Source: Coptis chinensis (lineage: Eukaryota; Streptophyta; Magnoliopsida; Ranunculales; Ranunculaceae). From it: a DNA stretch of 64,000 nt. Where the stretch lies: NCBI GenBank assembly GCA_015680905.1, contig CM027379.1, forward strand, positions 96,709,001-96,773,000. Direction: 5' to 3'. The notes beneath the pieces were generated by a model. It worked only from the letters and a program-made list of their open reading frames with translations, did no database searches and was not told where the DNA came from. Numbering within the stretch: position 1 is the stretch's first letter; each line of letters starts with the position of its first letter. Position numbers and translations under genes: made by a program. Of this stretch, positions 34,986-45,242 are shown piece after piece.

Positions 34986-35604
34986 GGATGTGGTCGGGCT
35001 TAACTAAAGAGTCGAATTAAAGAACTTGTATATTCAATCAAAAATTTGTCGACATTCACTACCACAACTCTACAATGATTCACACAATAGCCCAACAAGT
35101 CCAACATAGTTCTAAAAAAACCAACATATCTAAAGCAATCAAATTTGTACTGACTTAATTTCTTCAATCTTCTTCAATTTTCGAAAGTTACCAATAAAAA
35201 AAAACGTGAGAGGACGAAAATTTTAATGAAGGAGAGATAGAGAGATGAAGAGAGAAGTGAGAGAGGAGAGCAGATGAAGAGAGAGAGATGAGAGGAGAGC
35301 GACAAATTACCTTTTGAGTTCGAGCTTGAGAGATGGAGAGCGAAGTGTTGCGGCTGTGAAAGAGAGACAGAAGAGATGGTGGCAAATTTTTATTGCCCTA
35401 GTGGGAAAATAAGGGGTGGCAAAAGAGTTTAGGGGGGGGAGCTGGATTCTATTTTCCCACTTCTAGTGGGAAAATTTCATTTGCCGGCAAATAACAAATA
35501 GTGTTTGCCACTACCCTTAAATGCATCCAAACACTGGCAAATAGTGCATCTAGTGGGAAAATTTTATTTGTCACCCCCATTTGCCACTAAACAAACACAC
35601 CTAA

Positions 35605-37764
35605 GTGTGGGATACATGGCTTCAATTGCAACGGTTAATGGATTGTAATCCCAGTAAAGGGTTATTACATAGCCGGATTTGTTGCAAAATCAGTTCTAAA
35701 ATATTCCAAAATATTTAGAAGCATAATTCAAGCATTAGTTTATGCAACGTGCCATTGTCCACTAAGTGGTGGTGCTTCATTCCTTGATTCGTTGAATTTT
35801 TAGATACTGGAAATGGGTGGTAAATTGTAATTAAGCAATTTATTAGTTCGCTTAATGTGCAAATTGAATAATTAGTGTTGGAACTCTTTTTTTTCGATAT
35901 TCATTAGTGTTGGAACTCGGAAACCATAAAGACCTAAAGTAACTTACCTGGTCAATTTGAATTTCTTTAGTCGTTTTAGATTGAAATTCATCAGAGCAAG
36001 CTCTTCTTTGAAAAATATTCAAAATTCTTACCTTCATACCAATCAACACCATTCACTTACCTGTGCTTTACCTTCATTTACCAATCAACGTCATCCATTC
36101 TTGAAGAGAAGTCTCAATCAGTTCTCAGACAACAAGCTTGTGGGTGGGGTTCAACTGCTAAAAGACATTTTTGTCCCCCACCACGTGTGATTAGTAGGTA
36201 GCAAAGGCGCAGTACTGTCCCGGGCCTTTTGGTTCAAACTTGAATCCACTCCTCACCAAGTGTTTTGAGACCCACGGCCCAAACTATATTGGTTTGTACG
36301 AAATAATTGTGGAGTACTGCCGTACTGGCTTTATTATGTTTTTTGCCTTCAAAAGTCAAATAACCCTGGTGAAAGGACTGAAACTAATTTGAGTGAATTG
36401 GCAAATTGGCACTGGTTCCGTACTTCCTTTATGTACTGAGCCACCCTACAATCCCTACAGGCCTACATTACCAGATCGAGCGAAGAAGCACGTTCTTCGC
36501 CAATCCTGAACTGTTCTTTTGTGTTTTTTTCGATCATAATCCTGAACTGTTCTAGCACTTGCAACAATGATCTGTTTACGAAACTAATAATGCTGTGTTT
36601 TTGTTTGGCTTGATCCAATTTTGGGCCCGCTGTTGTTTAACTTTTTGCATTTTCGGCACATAACCATCCCCTCCAGTCCGCCACATTTTGGCATTTTAAG
36701 TTCACAAAGTTGGTGTCCACGATACAAGTAAACATTCTCCCCATACTTACATTCGGCACACGAGAACTCCAGGAGGGGTACAAAAAGAGACGAACTCTAG
36801 TCTTACGAGAATCTTTTATATTTCTTTTGCTAGTGTAATTTGTGGACACACGCACTAGTATTTGTCCAGTTTTATTCGTGAAATAAGAATAGTACTGCTC
36901 GTTTTTGTATTAGAAAAAGGGAACACAAAATTTCAAATATTTTACGATATCTTGAATCAAAGACGGAGACTTGGGGCAGTCACCCCCTCCCCCCAAATAT
37001 CAAATTCGTGGCTCCGTTGGATTGGATAGTAAACGCATGAAGCAACCATTTCCAGTTTTAACTGAAATTGTAAATTTCAGCTTGCCAACATGGTGTGTAT
37101 TGTATCATATTTTGATTATCCATGGTGGTTTGAGTGTGTTCTTTGAGCTCAATCGGCCATGTGATTTTCTCCCACATTTTTCTTGGTTAACCGTTTTTGT
37201 GGCAACTGGCAACAAATTGACACAAGCGGTATAAACAAAGAGATCCGATAAAGAGAGATCATTCTCTCTAAATTTAGTGCCCACTTTATATCGGCCGTTG
37301 AATGATATGATCATACTGTTTGGTGTGGTTTGTCAGTTGTGGGCCATACAACAATCTCAATCTCGAGAAGAAATTTCTCCATCCAACAGCTATTTGCTTT
37401 GATCTCTCCAAAATTTAGAGAGAATGATCTCTCCTTATCATTTGCCATAAACAAAAGATATCCCGATTCTCCGCTTGTGTTTAAGTCATGGTTGCGCTCA
37501 TTTGGACATTGGGACTGAAATTAAAAGATGCATACTCCTGGACCTTAAGCAATACTGCAATATGTTATCCTCATTCACATATATACAACAATTAAGTATC
37601 GTTTCTATATTTTACAAAAAAATATAGAGAAACAGGACGTTTCTAAATCACATTTTCAGAATAACGGCGCGCCCACTACATAAACTTCAATGTTGAACCT
37701 TGTGCCTTTAGTACTGCGCTCAGCATGCTCGAGAAAAGACCCATCTAGTATTAAAACAATAGTA
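35605..37764. other. Intergenic, one foldback repeat only
   Basis: No gene recognised. Inverted arms at 37229-37275 and 37411-37456 share AGAGAGATCATTCTCTCTAA and TTGTTTAT ends. This looks like a small foldback MITE of about 230 bases without a clear TSD. Confidence 0.5.
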
Positions 37765-37772
37765 TTTAACTT

Positions 37773-38505
37773 GGGCCGCGGTATTGACAACCTCATAAAT
37801 GGGATTAACACTTTTTTGACCAATTTAAAGATACCAACACCTTTCCATTAAATACACAAAAAAAAAAAAACTAATAGCAAACAACTGCTGCGGGATCGCA
37901 CAATTCACAGCATTGAATTGTTGCGAGATCCTATATCCCACGGAAGGTGGTTGTCATGGGTATTTTTTTAATTTTTTTTAATAGCCACCGTAAAAAAAGT
38001 TAGTTGTCGCAAGATGATTTTGTTTACTAAAATAAAGTCTTTGCTTGTGTTAATTATCAAAATTCTTCTTCATTAATTTGATCACAAAATTTTCTTATAG
38101 CATATGAAAATATTTGCCGTGAGATAGCAAAATTATAGTTCGATTGTACATTGTTTTTGTCATGATTTTGGTGTTGTTTTTAGAGTGTATAAAAAAACTT
38201 TAAAAAATAAAATGAGGTATTCATATGTCCTGTGTGTTCAATACGCAAAATTTGAAGTGAAAAAAAAAAACCCACATAAATATATGCCGCGGCAACTGCC
38301 TGCCGTGAGATATAGGATAGGATCTCACGGCAACCCGATGCCGTGGATTGTGGGATCTCGTGGCAAGTGTCTGTCGTAGAATATGAGATCTCGTGACAAC
38401 TGCCTGCCGTAGAACTATGGACATATAGGGTGTAAAAAGACATATAAGAAATAACCATTATTATTTTACTTTTTATCAAAATGGTGCTAGTCAATACCGC
38501 GCCCC
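37773..38505. mobile_element. TIR element with 8-bp TSD (hAT-like size of duplication)
   Basis: The ends GGGCCGCGGTATTGAC and (complement) GGGGCGCGGTATTGAC are inverted. TTTAACTT flanks both (37765-37772, 38506-38513). The interior has repeated GCCGTGAGAT / GATCTCACGGCA motifs. 733 bases, no coding content. The right two thirds recur at 45243-45712 because a duplication breakpoint falls inside the element. Confidence 0.8.
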
Positions 38506-40399
38506 TTTAACTTTGTTTGGCGCAAAAGTATCGTTCTTCCTTTATCTTATTTCAAATTCAATGCAATTTGAAGTTTTGAACAAACAAAATGCGTGGTGAA
38601 ACGGAAAAAGACTTAGAAACAGACTTTTCTTCGATATATAGGTCATATATCTACCAAGGCTTGAGATAGGCTCATTGCCCAATGCCCATAGCCCCATAAC
38701 CCAACCTAAACGGCCAGAACAGGCCCAAATCCCTATTAAGTTGAAGACCAATGTTTTAGCCCCTCGAATTCTGGCACTATGCCCCCTCAACACTTTAGGT
38801 TCTGAATTTAAAAATAGTTTATAGAGAAAGCATTCCTAGTTGGCGTTCAGACCACGCATCGTATCAAATTAACAAGTTCTGTGTGGAGCCTTTACAAGAA
38901 GGAAAAGAAATTCTTATCATTGGTAAATATTTTCTAAGAAAACCAAAATACAAGTTTAGTATACTAAAAGCATTCCCAAAGCATGCAATAACTGGTTATC
39001 TCCGAAGCGCCACATAAGACTATTTTCTCTTATAGTTTATTTTTTTGGTAAAAAGCTACTAGGAATTGCCCAATGCAAAAATGACTTTAAAATTCAGACA
39101 TAATGTTTTTATTCTGTTAGAATGTAAAAAAAGAAAAAATATAAAAAAAAAAAAACATATCGGACGGAATGAAACATCTCGTCCGAAAGAACAAAAAAAT
39201 GAAAAAAAGTCATAAGATAGAATAATGAAGAAAGGAAAAAAAAATGAAAAAATACACGAGACGGAATAAAAGGTTCCGTCCGAAGATCACAAGCAGTGGC
39301 GGAGCCAGGGGGGGCCAGGGTACGCCCGGGCTCACCCTCAATTTTCCGAAAAAAAAAATATACTATCAGTCGAAAAAAAAAAAAAAACAAACAAAATAAA
39401 AGGGGAAAAAAACACCATAAACCCAAACAAAATAAACCCCTTAGGCACTCCACTTCTCCTCCTTAACTCCCTTCTCAATTATTCTACTAAAAAGTTTCTA
39501 CTCTTCTTGATTTCTTGTGGAGTAAGTAGGTAAGACTCACATTATTTAGTTTCTTGTCTTCTTTTTTATCTTTTTGTACTGATTCCTATACCATATTATT
39601 TAATGGCAACTCTTATTTATTTCTTGTCGTGAATTTACTAAATACTTAGGTTTGCAACTGTAAGGGCAATTTGTATGTTGTCTATTTTAAGTCTATTTTT
39701 GGTTGTATTTAGGAGTTTTTTAGGGGATTCATTGTGTTCTAGTGTTAATTATGGTTGTCATTATTGTGACTACCGACTGAGACCTGAGGTGTGTTTAATT
39801 AAATGGTGGAGTTTACTTTTTTTAGTCAATAGAGGTTGTGTTAGGGACTTAGGGACGAGTTTTTATGCCAGATGCAAGATCCCAGCATATTGGTATTCCT
39901 TATGAAGATTGAAGATGTTCCAACCCATGCTAGGGTGTTGGAAAATAATGACTGTAAATAGGTCCTTATGTGGTATGTGGATATGATGACTTTTGGTCAA
40001 AGATTGTGGAAATGGACTCGTTACTCGTTAGTGAAGCTGGTAAACTCCGTATGTGATCTTGGTTAATGGGACGTTTGGTAGCTGCTTCTATAGGTGTTCA
40101 AGAAGGAATTTGCACCGTGATCTTGTTCTACTAGCGTTTTCATTATATATTTGTTCAGTGGTGGGTTTTAAAATGTTAAAATGCTCCTGTTTCAGCAAGA
40201 TTTGCCAAAACACACCAGTTGAGGGTTGTGAGTAATGTTTTTTGGAGATGGTGAAGGAGATGGTGATTGGGGAAAGATGAGATTTGGACTTGGTTTTGAA
40301 GTTGCCTACGTATCCAAAGATATTGCTTGGGATCAAGTCTCGATCGCGTGGAAGTTCGGAAAAATGACGAAGGTTGGATTTTATAGGTAGCATTGGTGA

Positions 40400-40800
40400 T
40401 AGTTACTTCCTCGTTCTCCAATATTCCAATCGTGGGAGGAAGTTCGAGAACTGTCCGGAGAATTGGTCCAATCATGGGATGAAGTTGGAGAGCGGGGACA
40501 TCTGGCCGAAGTTAGTTTCTTGTGGGGAGAATGAATTTTGGGAGAAGGCTGGGGGACATCGATTCGTGGATTCGTGGAATGAAGTTGGTTTCTTGGCCGG
40601 AGAACTGTCGAAGTTGGAATAATTAGTTTCGTGGGATGAAGTTGGAGAACCGAGCGGAGATCTGTCGATTCGTGGATAAAGTTGAGAACCTGGCGGGACA
40701 TCCGCCGCATTTCGTGGGATGAAAGTTTGGATATGAGCGGCCACCGGGGATGAAGTCGAGTTGGGGTGGATTGAAGAAGGCCTGGCGGGGAAAGTTGGAG
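40400..40800 (+). repeat. Degenerate GTGGGATGAAGTTGGAGAAC repeats
   Basis: Many imperfect units of CGTGGGATGAAGTTGGAG with GGGACATC-type spacers. Open frames on both strands here share the repeat and resemble no protein family. Confidence 0.6.
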
Positions 40801-40859
40801 AATCGTGGAATGTAGGCTTTCGGCATGGGCTTTTTCATAGATAAGTTCGAGCATGGGCT

Positions 40860-41165
40860 CTGGCGTGGACTTGTTTATAGCGGGAGGCTCGGCGAATGGG
40901 CTTGCTTTTTTATAGATAAGGCCATGGGCGTGGGCTTGTTTTTATAGTTGGGCTCTGAGCATGGGCTCTGGCGTGGGCTTGTTTTATAGTTGGAGCTGGG
41001 CTCGGCGTGGACTTGTTTATAGTTGGGCCCTGAGCGTGGACTTGTTTATAGTTGGGCTCTGAGCGTGGGCTTGTTTATAGTTGGGCTCTGAGCGTGGGCT
41101 TGTTTATAGTTAAGCTCTGAGCGTGGGCTTGTTTATAGTTGGGCTCTGAGCATGGGCTTGTATTG
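40860..41165 (+). repeat. 29-bp tandem repeat in the hAT element
   Basis: Unit: GTTGGGCTCTGAGCGTGGGC followed by TTGTTTATA. Five nearly perfect units occur at about 41003-41158, with decayed ones before. Confidence 0.85.
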
Positions 41166-41904
41166 AATTGGACTTATATTGGGCCACATTTGTGGGGGCC
41201 GGAACAGCTCCTATTGAGATCTTTTACTCTCGCAACAATACTCTGCTTGCTAGTCCCTGCCTCAAGTTTCTGCAAAAGGTTGTATACCTTAACGTTGGCA
41301 TTTATCCGCTCACTTCAATATTCCTCTTTGTCTAGTTGTCTACTGTTTTCTACCGGCTCTTGCCCTCTTCTCTGGACATTACATTTTAAAGACTCTTGAT
41401 CCAATGTTCTTATTGTATTATTTTATAAGATATTTGATGTTCGAAATATAGTTATTTTGTGGTTGGGTTAAGTTTGAATTATTAGTTAAAAGAAATTAGT
41501 TATTATTAATTATTTTTTTGTATGTTTGGTTGTTTGGGTGGCTCACCCTCACTCAAATTCCTGGCTCCGCCACTGATCACAAGTCGGCAACTATCTCAGT
41601 AGCAAGTGCTACTCTCATTGTAACTTAGTGAAAAACTACTCTCATTGTCAATCTTACATTAGGCCATTGTTTTTGGCTCATAATGGTGACAAGTTGTTAT
41701 TTCCCTTCAAAACTGCTTGCACTGGGAATGCTCTAAGCAGAGAGTGACTCTCTAGGACAGATCGAAAGGAGGAGAGGAAAAATATTTTTTTTTTTAATCA
41801 CTCACAATGACCAGGTAGGTTAAAGACAAAGTATAACCTTGATGCAAAATTGAAAACGGAGCAAAATCAAGTATACCCCTAGAGCAAAATAATAAACGGG
41901 CCGG

Positions 41905-42033
41905 TGTATATAGTATGGACAATGAGTGTTTATACCTATTTGGGGTATGAACAATCACTGTTCATACCTCAACATACTGTATGATCAGTAAGAATACTTA
42001 TTGGAGTATGAACAATCATTATTCATACCTATT
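41905..42033. repeat. Palindromic TATGAACAATCATTGTTCATA-type repeats, short copy
   Basis: Two to three units of the repeat that is longer at 46862-47345. The block-X duplication ends within it. Confidence 0.6.
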
Positions 42034-42447
42034 AAGAGTAGAAAAAAGTGTCAAAAGTGGGCATAATTACGATTTTGCTATGCCAAAAATAAGACAAAGT
42101 CACTTGGTTTTATTGTAAATTTGGCTAGTTTTAGGGGCATCCACAATTTTGTTGACTAACAATACATTGAATATATCGTAGATATTTTCATTTTATTGCA
42201 TTTTTATGAATTTATCGCGATATTTGGGGATATATCGACGATAGTTGCACATTTTACACTTGAATGTATCCAACCCATATCCTAGATATATTCATATCTT
42301 TTTCTAAAAACTAGATAGATATCGAAAAATATCGCAATATCAGTTTTGAACTGTCCTAAGAAGGAGTAGATGTCTTCATCTTTACCCAGGGTTAGCTGGA
42401 AAAGTGAATCTAGGTTAGTTTTTTTACGCCTGTTGTGGACGTACTGG

Positions 42448-42975
42448 CTAGCGAATAGATCGGAGATTCTCGAAGTTCTTTATCGAGTCTGGCTTGAGTG
42501 ACAAGAACCAATCGAGAGCGCCATTTTTAAGGCTTGCAGGAAACAAATGACAGTGGAGATAGTTGACCCCCTGGGCACTATAGAGTGCGAGGCTCTGAAT
42601 GTAGCGAGCCACGTGTTGCCCGGGACATGTGCTGTCATCATACATTGCAAAGCGTGGTTGGATGAAATCTGGAGGGGAGGGTTTACTAAGTACCTCAGCA
42701 GTGAAGGGGGAAGCACGATACGTCTTCAGCATCTTTTGCACGATCTGGGTGGCGTCATTCTTGATCGCGACTGATCGATTTGATTCTGGTTCTAAATTTC
42801 GTTAATCTACCGATTATTAACCGTTACGCCGCCCTCGACTATGGAACCATTTGAGTTTTGTGTTTGCACTTGTGCGCGCAATGCAATATTTTCCTGCTTG
42901 AGCAGGGTGATGTGCTCGTTCATTGTGTCAAGTTGGTTTGCTAAGCTCTGGATTTGAGCTTCGAGGCTTGCCATG
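42448..42975 (-). pseudogene. Gag pseudogene fragment (duplicate)
   Basis: Same sequence as 10636-11145, with the leucine-rich start at 42975 and the gag domain at 42741-42448 (YRASPFTAEVLSKPSPPDF, LKNGALDWFLSL). Truncated on the left by the duplication breakpoint. Confidence 0.8.
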
Positions 42976-43046
42976 CTTCGTGGGCTTGAGAGTTTTTTCT
43001 TGTGTAAAGTGGTTTCTCAAGAAATCGAAACCATAGACGGTGCCAA

Positions 43047-43586
43047 TGTAAAGGTGTGAATTAGTCTGGGCTTTACAAATGTGGTTAAGGTGGAGGAGAA
43101 GGGGGTAGTAGATTGGAAAGAACGAGTTCGTTCGGAGCGAACTGCCTACGTATCTAGCTCTCACTTCTGGGGGGAGAGTGGAATCAGGTCTGGCGTAGTT
43201 CATGCAGGTGATATTTATAGTTACTGAACATGACAAGCATAGATGTATGGTTGAGATTGAGAAGAAGTGTATGGATGGTCTTGGTAGGAATACTATAATG
43301 ATGGGGAGTGGTTGCAGTGGTTCTTATTTTGCAGTAATGGATTGTGTAAGTATGGCTTTGGTGATGATTGCATCTAGATGATGGATGATGTCATTAGATG
43401 GAACGTTCTGCGTGAGGATGTGCGAGTTGAGCTACTTTGGAGCGATTTCGTAGATCGGGTGTGCGAGCTAATGATGTGAGTCGCTCTGAAGCCAGCTCGG
43501 AAGACGAGGACATGAGGTCGGTATGGTATTTCTGTTATGCTGGACACGTGCCTGATATTCTTAAATGAGAATATCACTCCCTCACA
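43047..43586 (-). repeat. LTR of the gag-only retrotransposon (duplicate)
   Basis: 540 bases, TG...CA. It is much closer to 11218-11756 than either is to 7861-8424, as expected if block Y was copied after the element had inserted and aged. Confidence 0.85.
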
Positions 43587-43588
43587 AT

Positions 43589-43799
43589 ATGGTTGCTACT
43601 CTTGCGAAAAAATTAAGAGGAGTGCATGATGATGAAAATAGTGGTTACATACCTGAAGAAGTTTTGTTGAAGATACTTTCGCCTCTTGGTTCCAAAACCT
43701 CAAGTTTGTATGTAGACTATGGTGCAAATTTTGTTGGAATCTCTATTGTATTTCAATATACTAGTGTGTGTGCAAAGTGGAGGAGAAGAACATATAGTG
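43589..43799 (+). pseudogene. F-box pseudogene fragment (duplicate)
   Basis: It encodes the same start as 11759 (MVATLAKKLRGVHDDENSGY, then IPEEVLLKILSPL and VCAKWRRR) and stops where the LTR-like insertion begins. There is no downstream FBA part here. Confidence 0.85.
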
Positions 43800-43959
43800 T
43801 TCTCTACAATTTTGTGCATAGAAGATAGTCCCACATTGGTTATCCACCACTAGCAAGTTAAGTATATGAGGACTTCCTCTACCATAAGGGCCCTTAGGGT
43901 ACAAAGACTTATGTGTTAGGAGGGATGACTCACACAATGTTAGGAGGGAGGACTCACAC

Positions 43960-44415
43960 TCTAAAGCACGGTCGCACGGACGCACCTCTTAATAGGCTGT
44001 GTCTGCGTCGGCGGCATGGACGCGCGTTGGTCGCGATCAACATGGTCAAGGCGCAGTCAACTAAACCGGACGCTGGTCAAGACACAATCAGGATGCGGAT
44101 TTTGACCTAAAAAAAATAAAAAATAAATCAAAATAATATTAAAAAACTCAATTTTTTCATTTTTTTTGTTTTGTTAAAACTTGTAACATGTTTTTAAAGT
44201 TTGATTAGAAAATATTAAACTTAATTTTGTGGCTATTTATCTTTAATAGTTTTGAATTTATGAATGTTGATACATTTAATTTAGTTTTTAATGTTTAATT
44301 TATATAAAATAAAATTATAAATATTAATTAATTTCACGACCTTTACGGCGTCCTACTTTTTTGAGATATAACCGATTCACCGCGTCAGTGTCTACGTCCA
44401 TGTCCGTGCAACATA
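43960..44415 (+). mobile_element. Small TIR element (duplicate of 12130-12582)
   Basis: The same ends and the same GGACTCACAC flanks (43950-43959, 44416-44425), plus a few extra bases near its left end (CGGTCGCACGGACGC). Confidence 0.65.
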
Positions 44416-44504
44416 GGACTCACACAAAGCAACACCGCACCAAGCCAAGTCGGATCGGGCTTGGGCTTTCTGTGTGTGTCTCGCTAGTAGGTAGTGGCTT
44501 GGGC

Positions 44505-45225
44505 TTTCAGCATTAATTTGCCCTTTTTCGGAAGTTTTCTGAAATAGTATAAATATACGTTCTTTCTGTAGAAACCTAACTTTTCCAAAATCAAGAAAGA
44601 GAGATTATAAGAGAGCAATTCTTTGTGAGTTGAGTGTTCATTCTTTGTGAGTGGATTGAGAGACTTGTAATCTGTTACTCCGGACATCTAGTAAAGCTTG
44701 GAACTCCCAGTGTGGAAGTAGTCAAATTGCCGAACTATGATATATCTCGTCTTTTGGTTTGTTCTTCTTTTACATTAATTGTTTTACTTTATATGTTTGT
44801 TATTTGATATTGAGAAGTATTGAGATATTGCTTGGAGGGTGTTGAAGTCTTGTCTAGTTAGAATGATTGATCCTTGTGTAGGATTGATCTATTGTAGTGG
44901 GTAACGTTATTTCCGCAGTGTAATATTCACAACAATTGGTATTGGAGCGTAGGTTTACGACCTAGGATTTTGAGTTTAGTGCTCGAAATTTATGTAGTTC
45001 AAGCTACTGAGCTTGAGTTGTCTAATGCAGTAGATGACTAGCTAGTTAGATCATGATGAGGTACCAAATCATGCAACCACACAACAACAGGAAGAAGAGC
45101 AAGAGCATCCGCAACTTGTAGTGGCTGACCCTAGGCCAAAGAGACAAGTTAAAGAAGTGCACAAGTATGGGTACGAAAAGCCGGTGAAACACTATGGTCA
45201 TGTGGATTTAGTGGGATATGTACTG
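44505..45225 (+). repeat. Block Z: Copia LTR 3' part plus leader
   Basis: It matches about 14941-15660: the LTR from TTTGCCCTTTTTCGGAAG to TATTCACAACA (ends about 44934), then primer site TGGTATTGGAGC and the leader to GTGGATTTAGTGGGATATG. The LTR is cut on its left. Small differences favour it being a sister insertion or an older state rather than a direct copy of 14760-17925. Confidence 0.8.
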
Positions 45226-45242
45226 AATAATAACAAATAATT

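Larger units (their letters stand above)
29711..35601 (-). mobile_element. PIF/Harbinger-like element, 5.9 kb, decayed, with unusual cargo
   Basis: The inverted ends GGTGTGTTTGTTTAGTGG and the matching right end CCACTAAACAAACACACC are flanked by TAA on both sides (29708-29710, 35602-35604). Subterminal parts repeat AGTGGGAAAAT and TTTGCCA motifs in both orientations. On the minus strand are two decayed pieces of the Myb/SANT-like ORF1 and one open frame with an RNase H1-N-like domain. No DDE transposase was seen, so it is non-autonomous. It also contains a C/A-skewed tract and two minisatellites. Confidence 0.82.
39294..41575. mobile_element. Non-autonomous hAT-type element, 2.28 kb
   Basis: The ends CAGTGGCGGAGCCAGG and (complement) CAGTGGCGGAGCCAGG are perfect 16-base inverted repeats. 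ATCACAAG is duplicated exactly (39286-39293, 41576-41583). The empty site is preserved in the duplicate block near 46515-46525. No transposase frame is present. The interior is unusually GC-rich for this window between about 40400 and 41170 and includes a 29-bp tandem repeat. Confidence 0.92.
38968..41733. mobile_element. Harbinger-like MITE split by a hAT element
   Basis: The ends AAGCATTCCCAAAGC and (complement) GAGCATTCCCAGTGC lie between TAA and TAA (38965-38967, 41734-41736). Without the hAT insertion its length is about 476 bases, like its relatives. The uninterrupted duplicate is 46186-46673. Confidence 0.85.
38041..42033 (+). repeat. Duplicated block X, first copy
   Basis: It matches 45243-46965 at well over 90 percent by eye, apart from the hAT insertion at 39294-41575. 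It starts inside the TIR element at 37773-38505 and ends within TATGAACAATCATT-type repeats. Confidence 0.9.
42042..44502 (+). repeat. Duplicated block Y, second copy
   Basis: A near-identical copy of 10184-12671: the right part of the AT-rich insertion, gag 5' part (minus), LTR (43047-43586), F-box start (43589-43799) and LTR-like insertion with the TIR element (43960-44415). About 70 bases near 42770-42840, in the gag leader, are altered relative to the first copy. Confidence 0.9.

Noticed and set aside
39109..39453. Phe-rich minus-strand frame of 114 codons
   Set aside because: It crosses the MITE and the hAT end and is driven by poly-A runs.
40381..40854. Minus-strand frame of 157 codons
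   Set aside because: It covers the degenerate repeat in the hAT element; the other strand and frames are similarly open because of the repeat.
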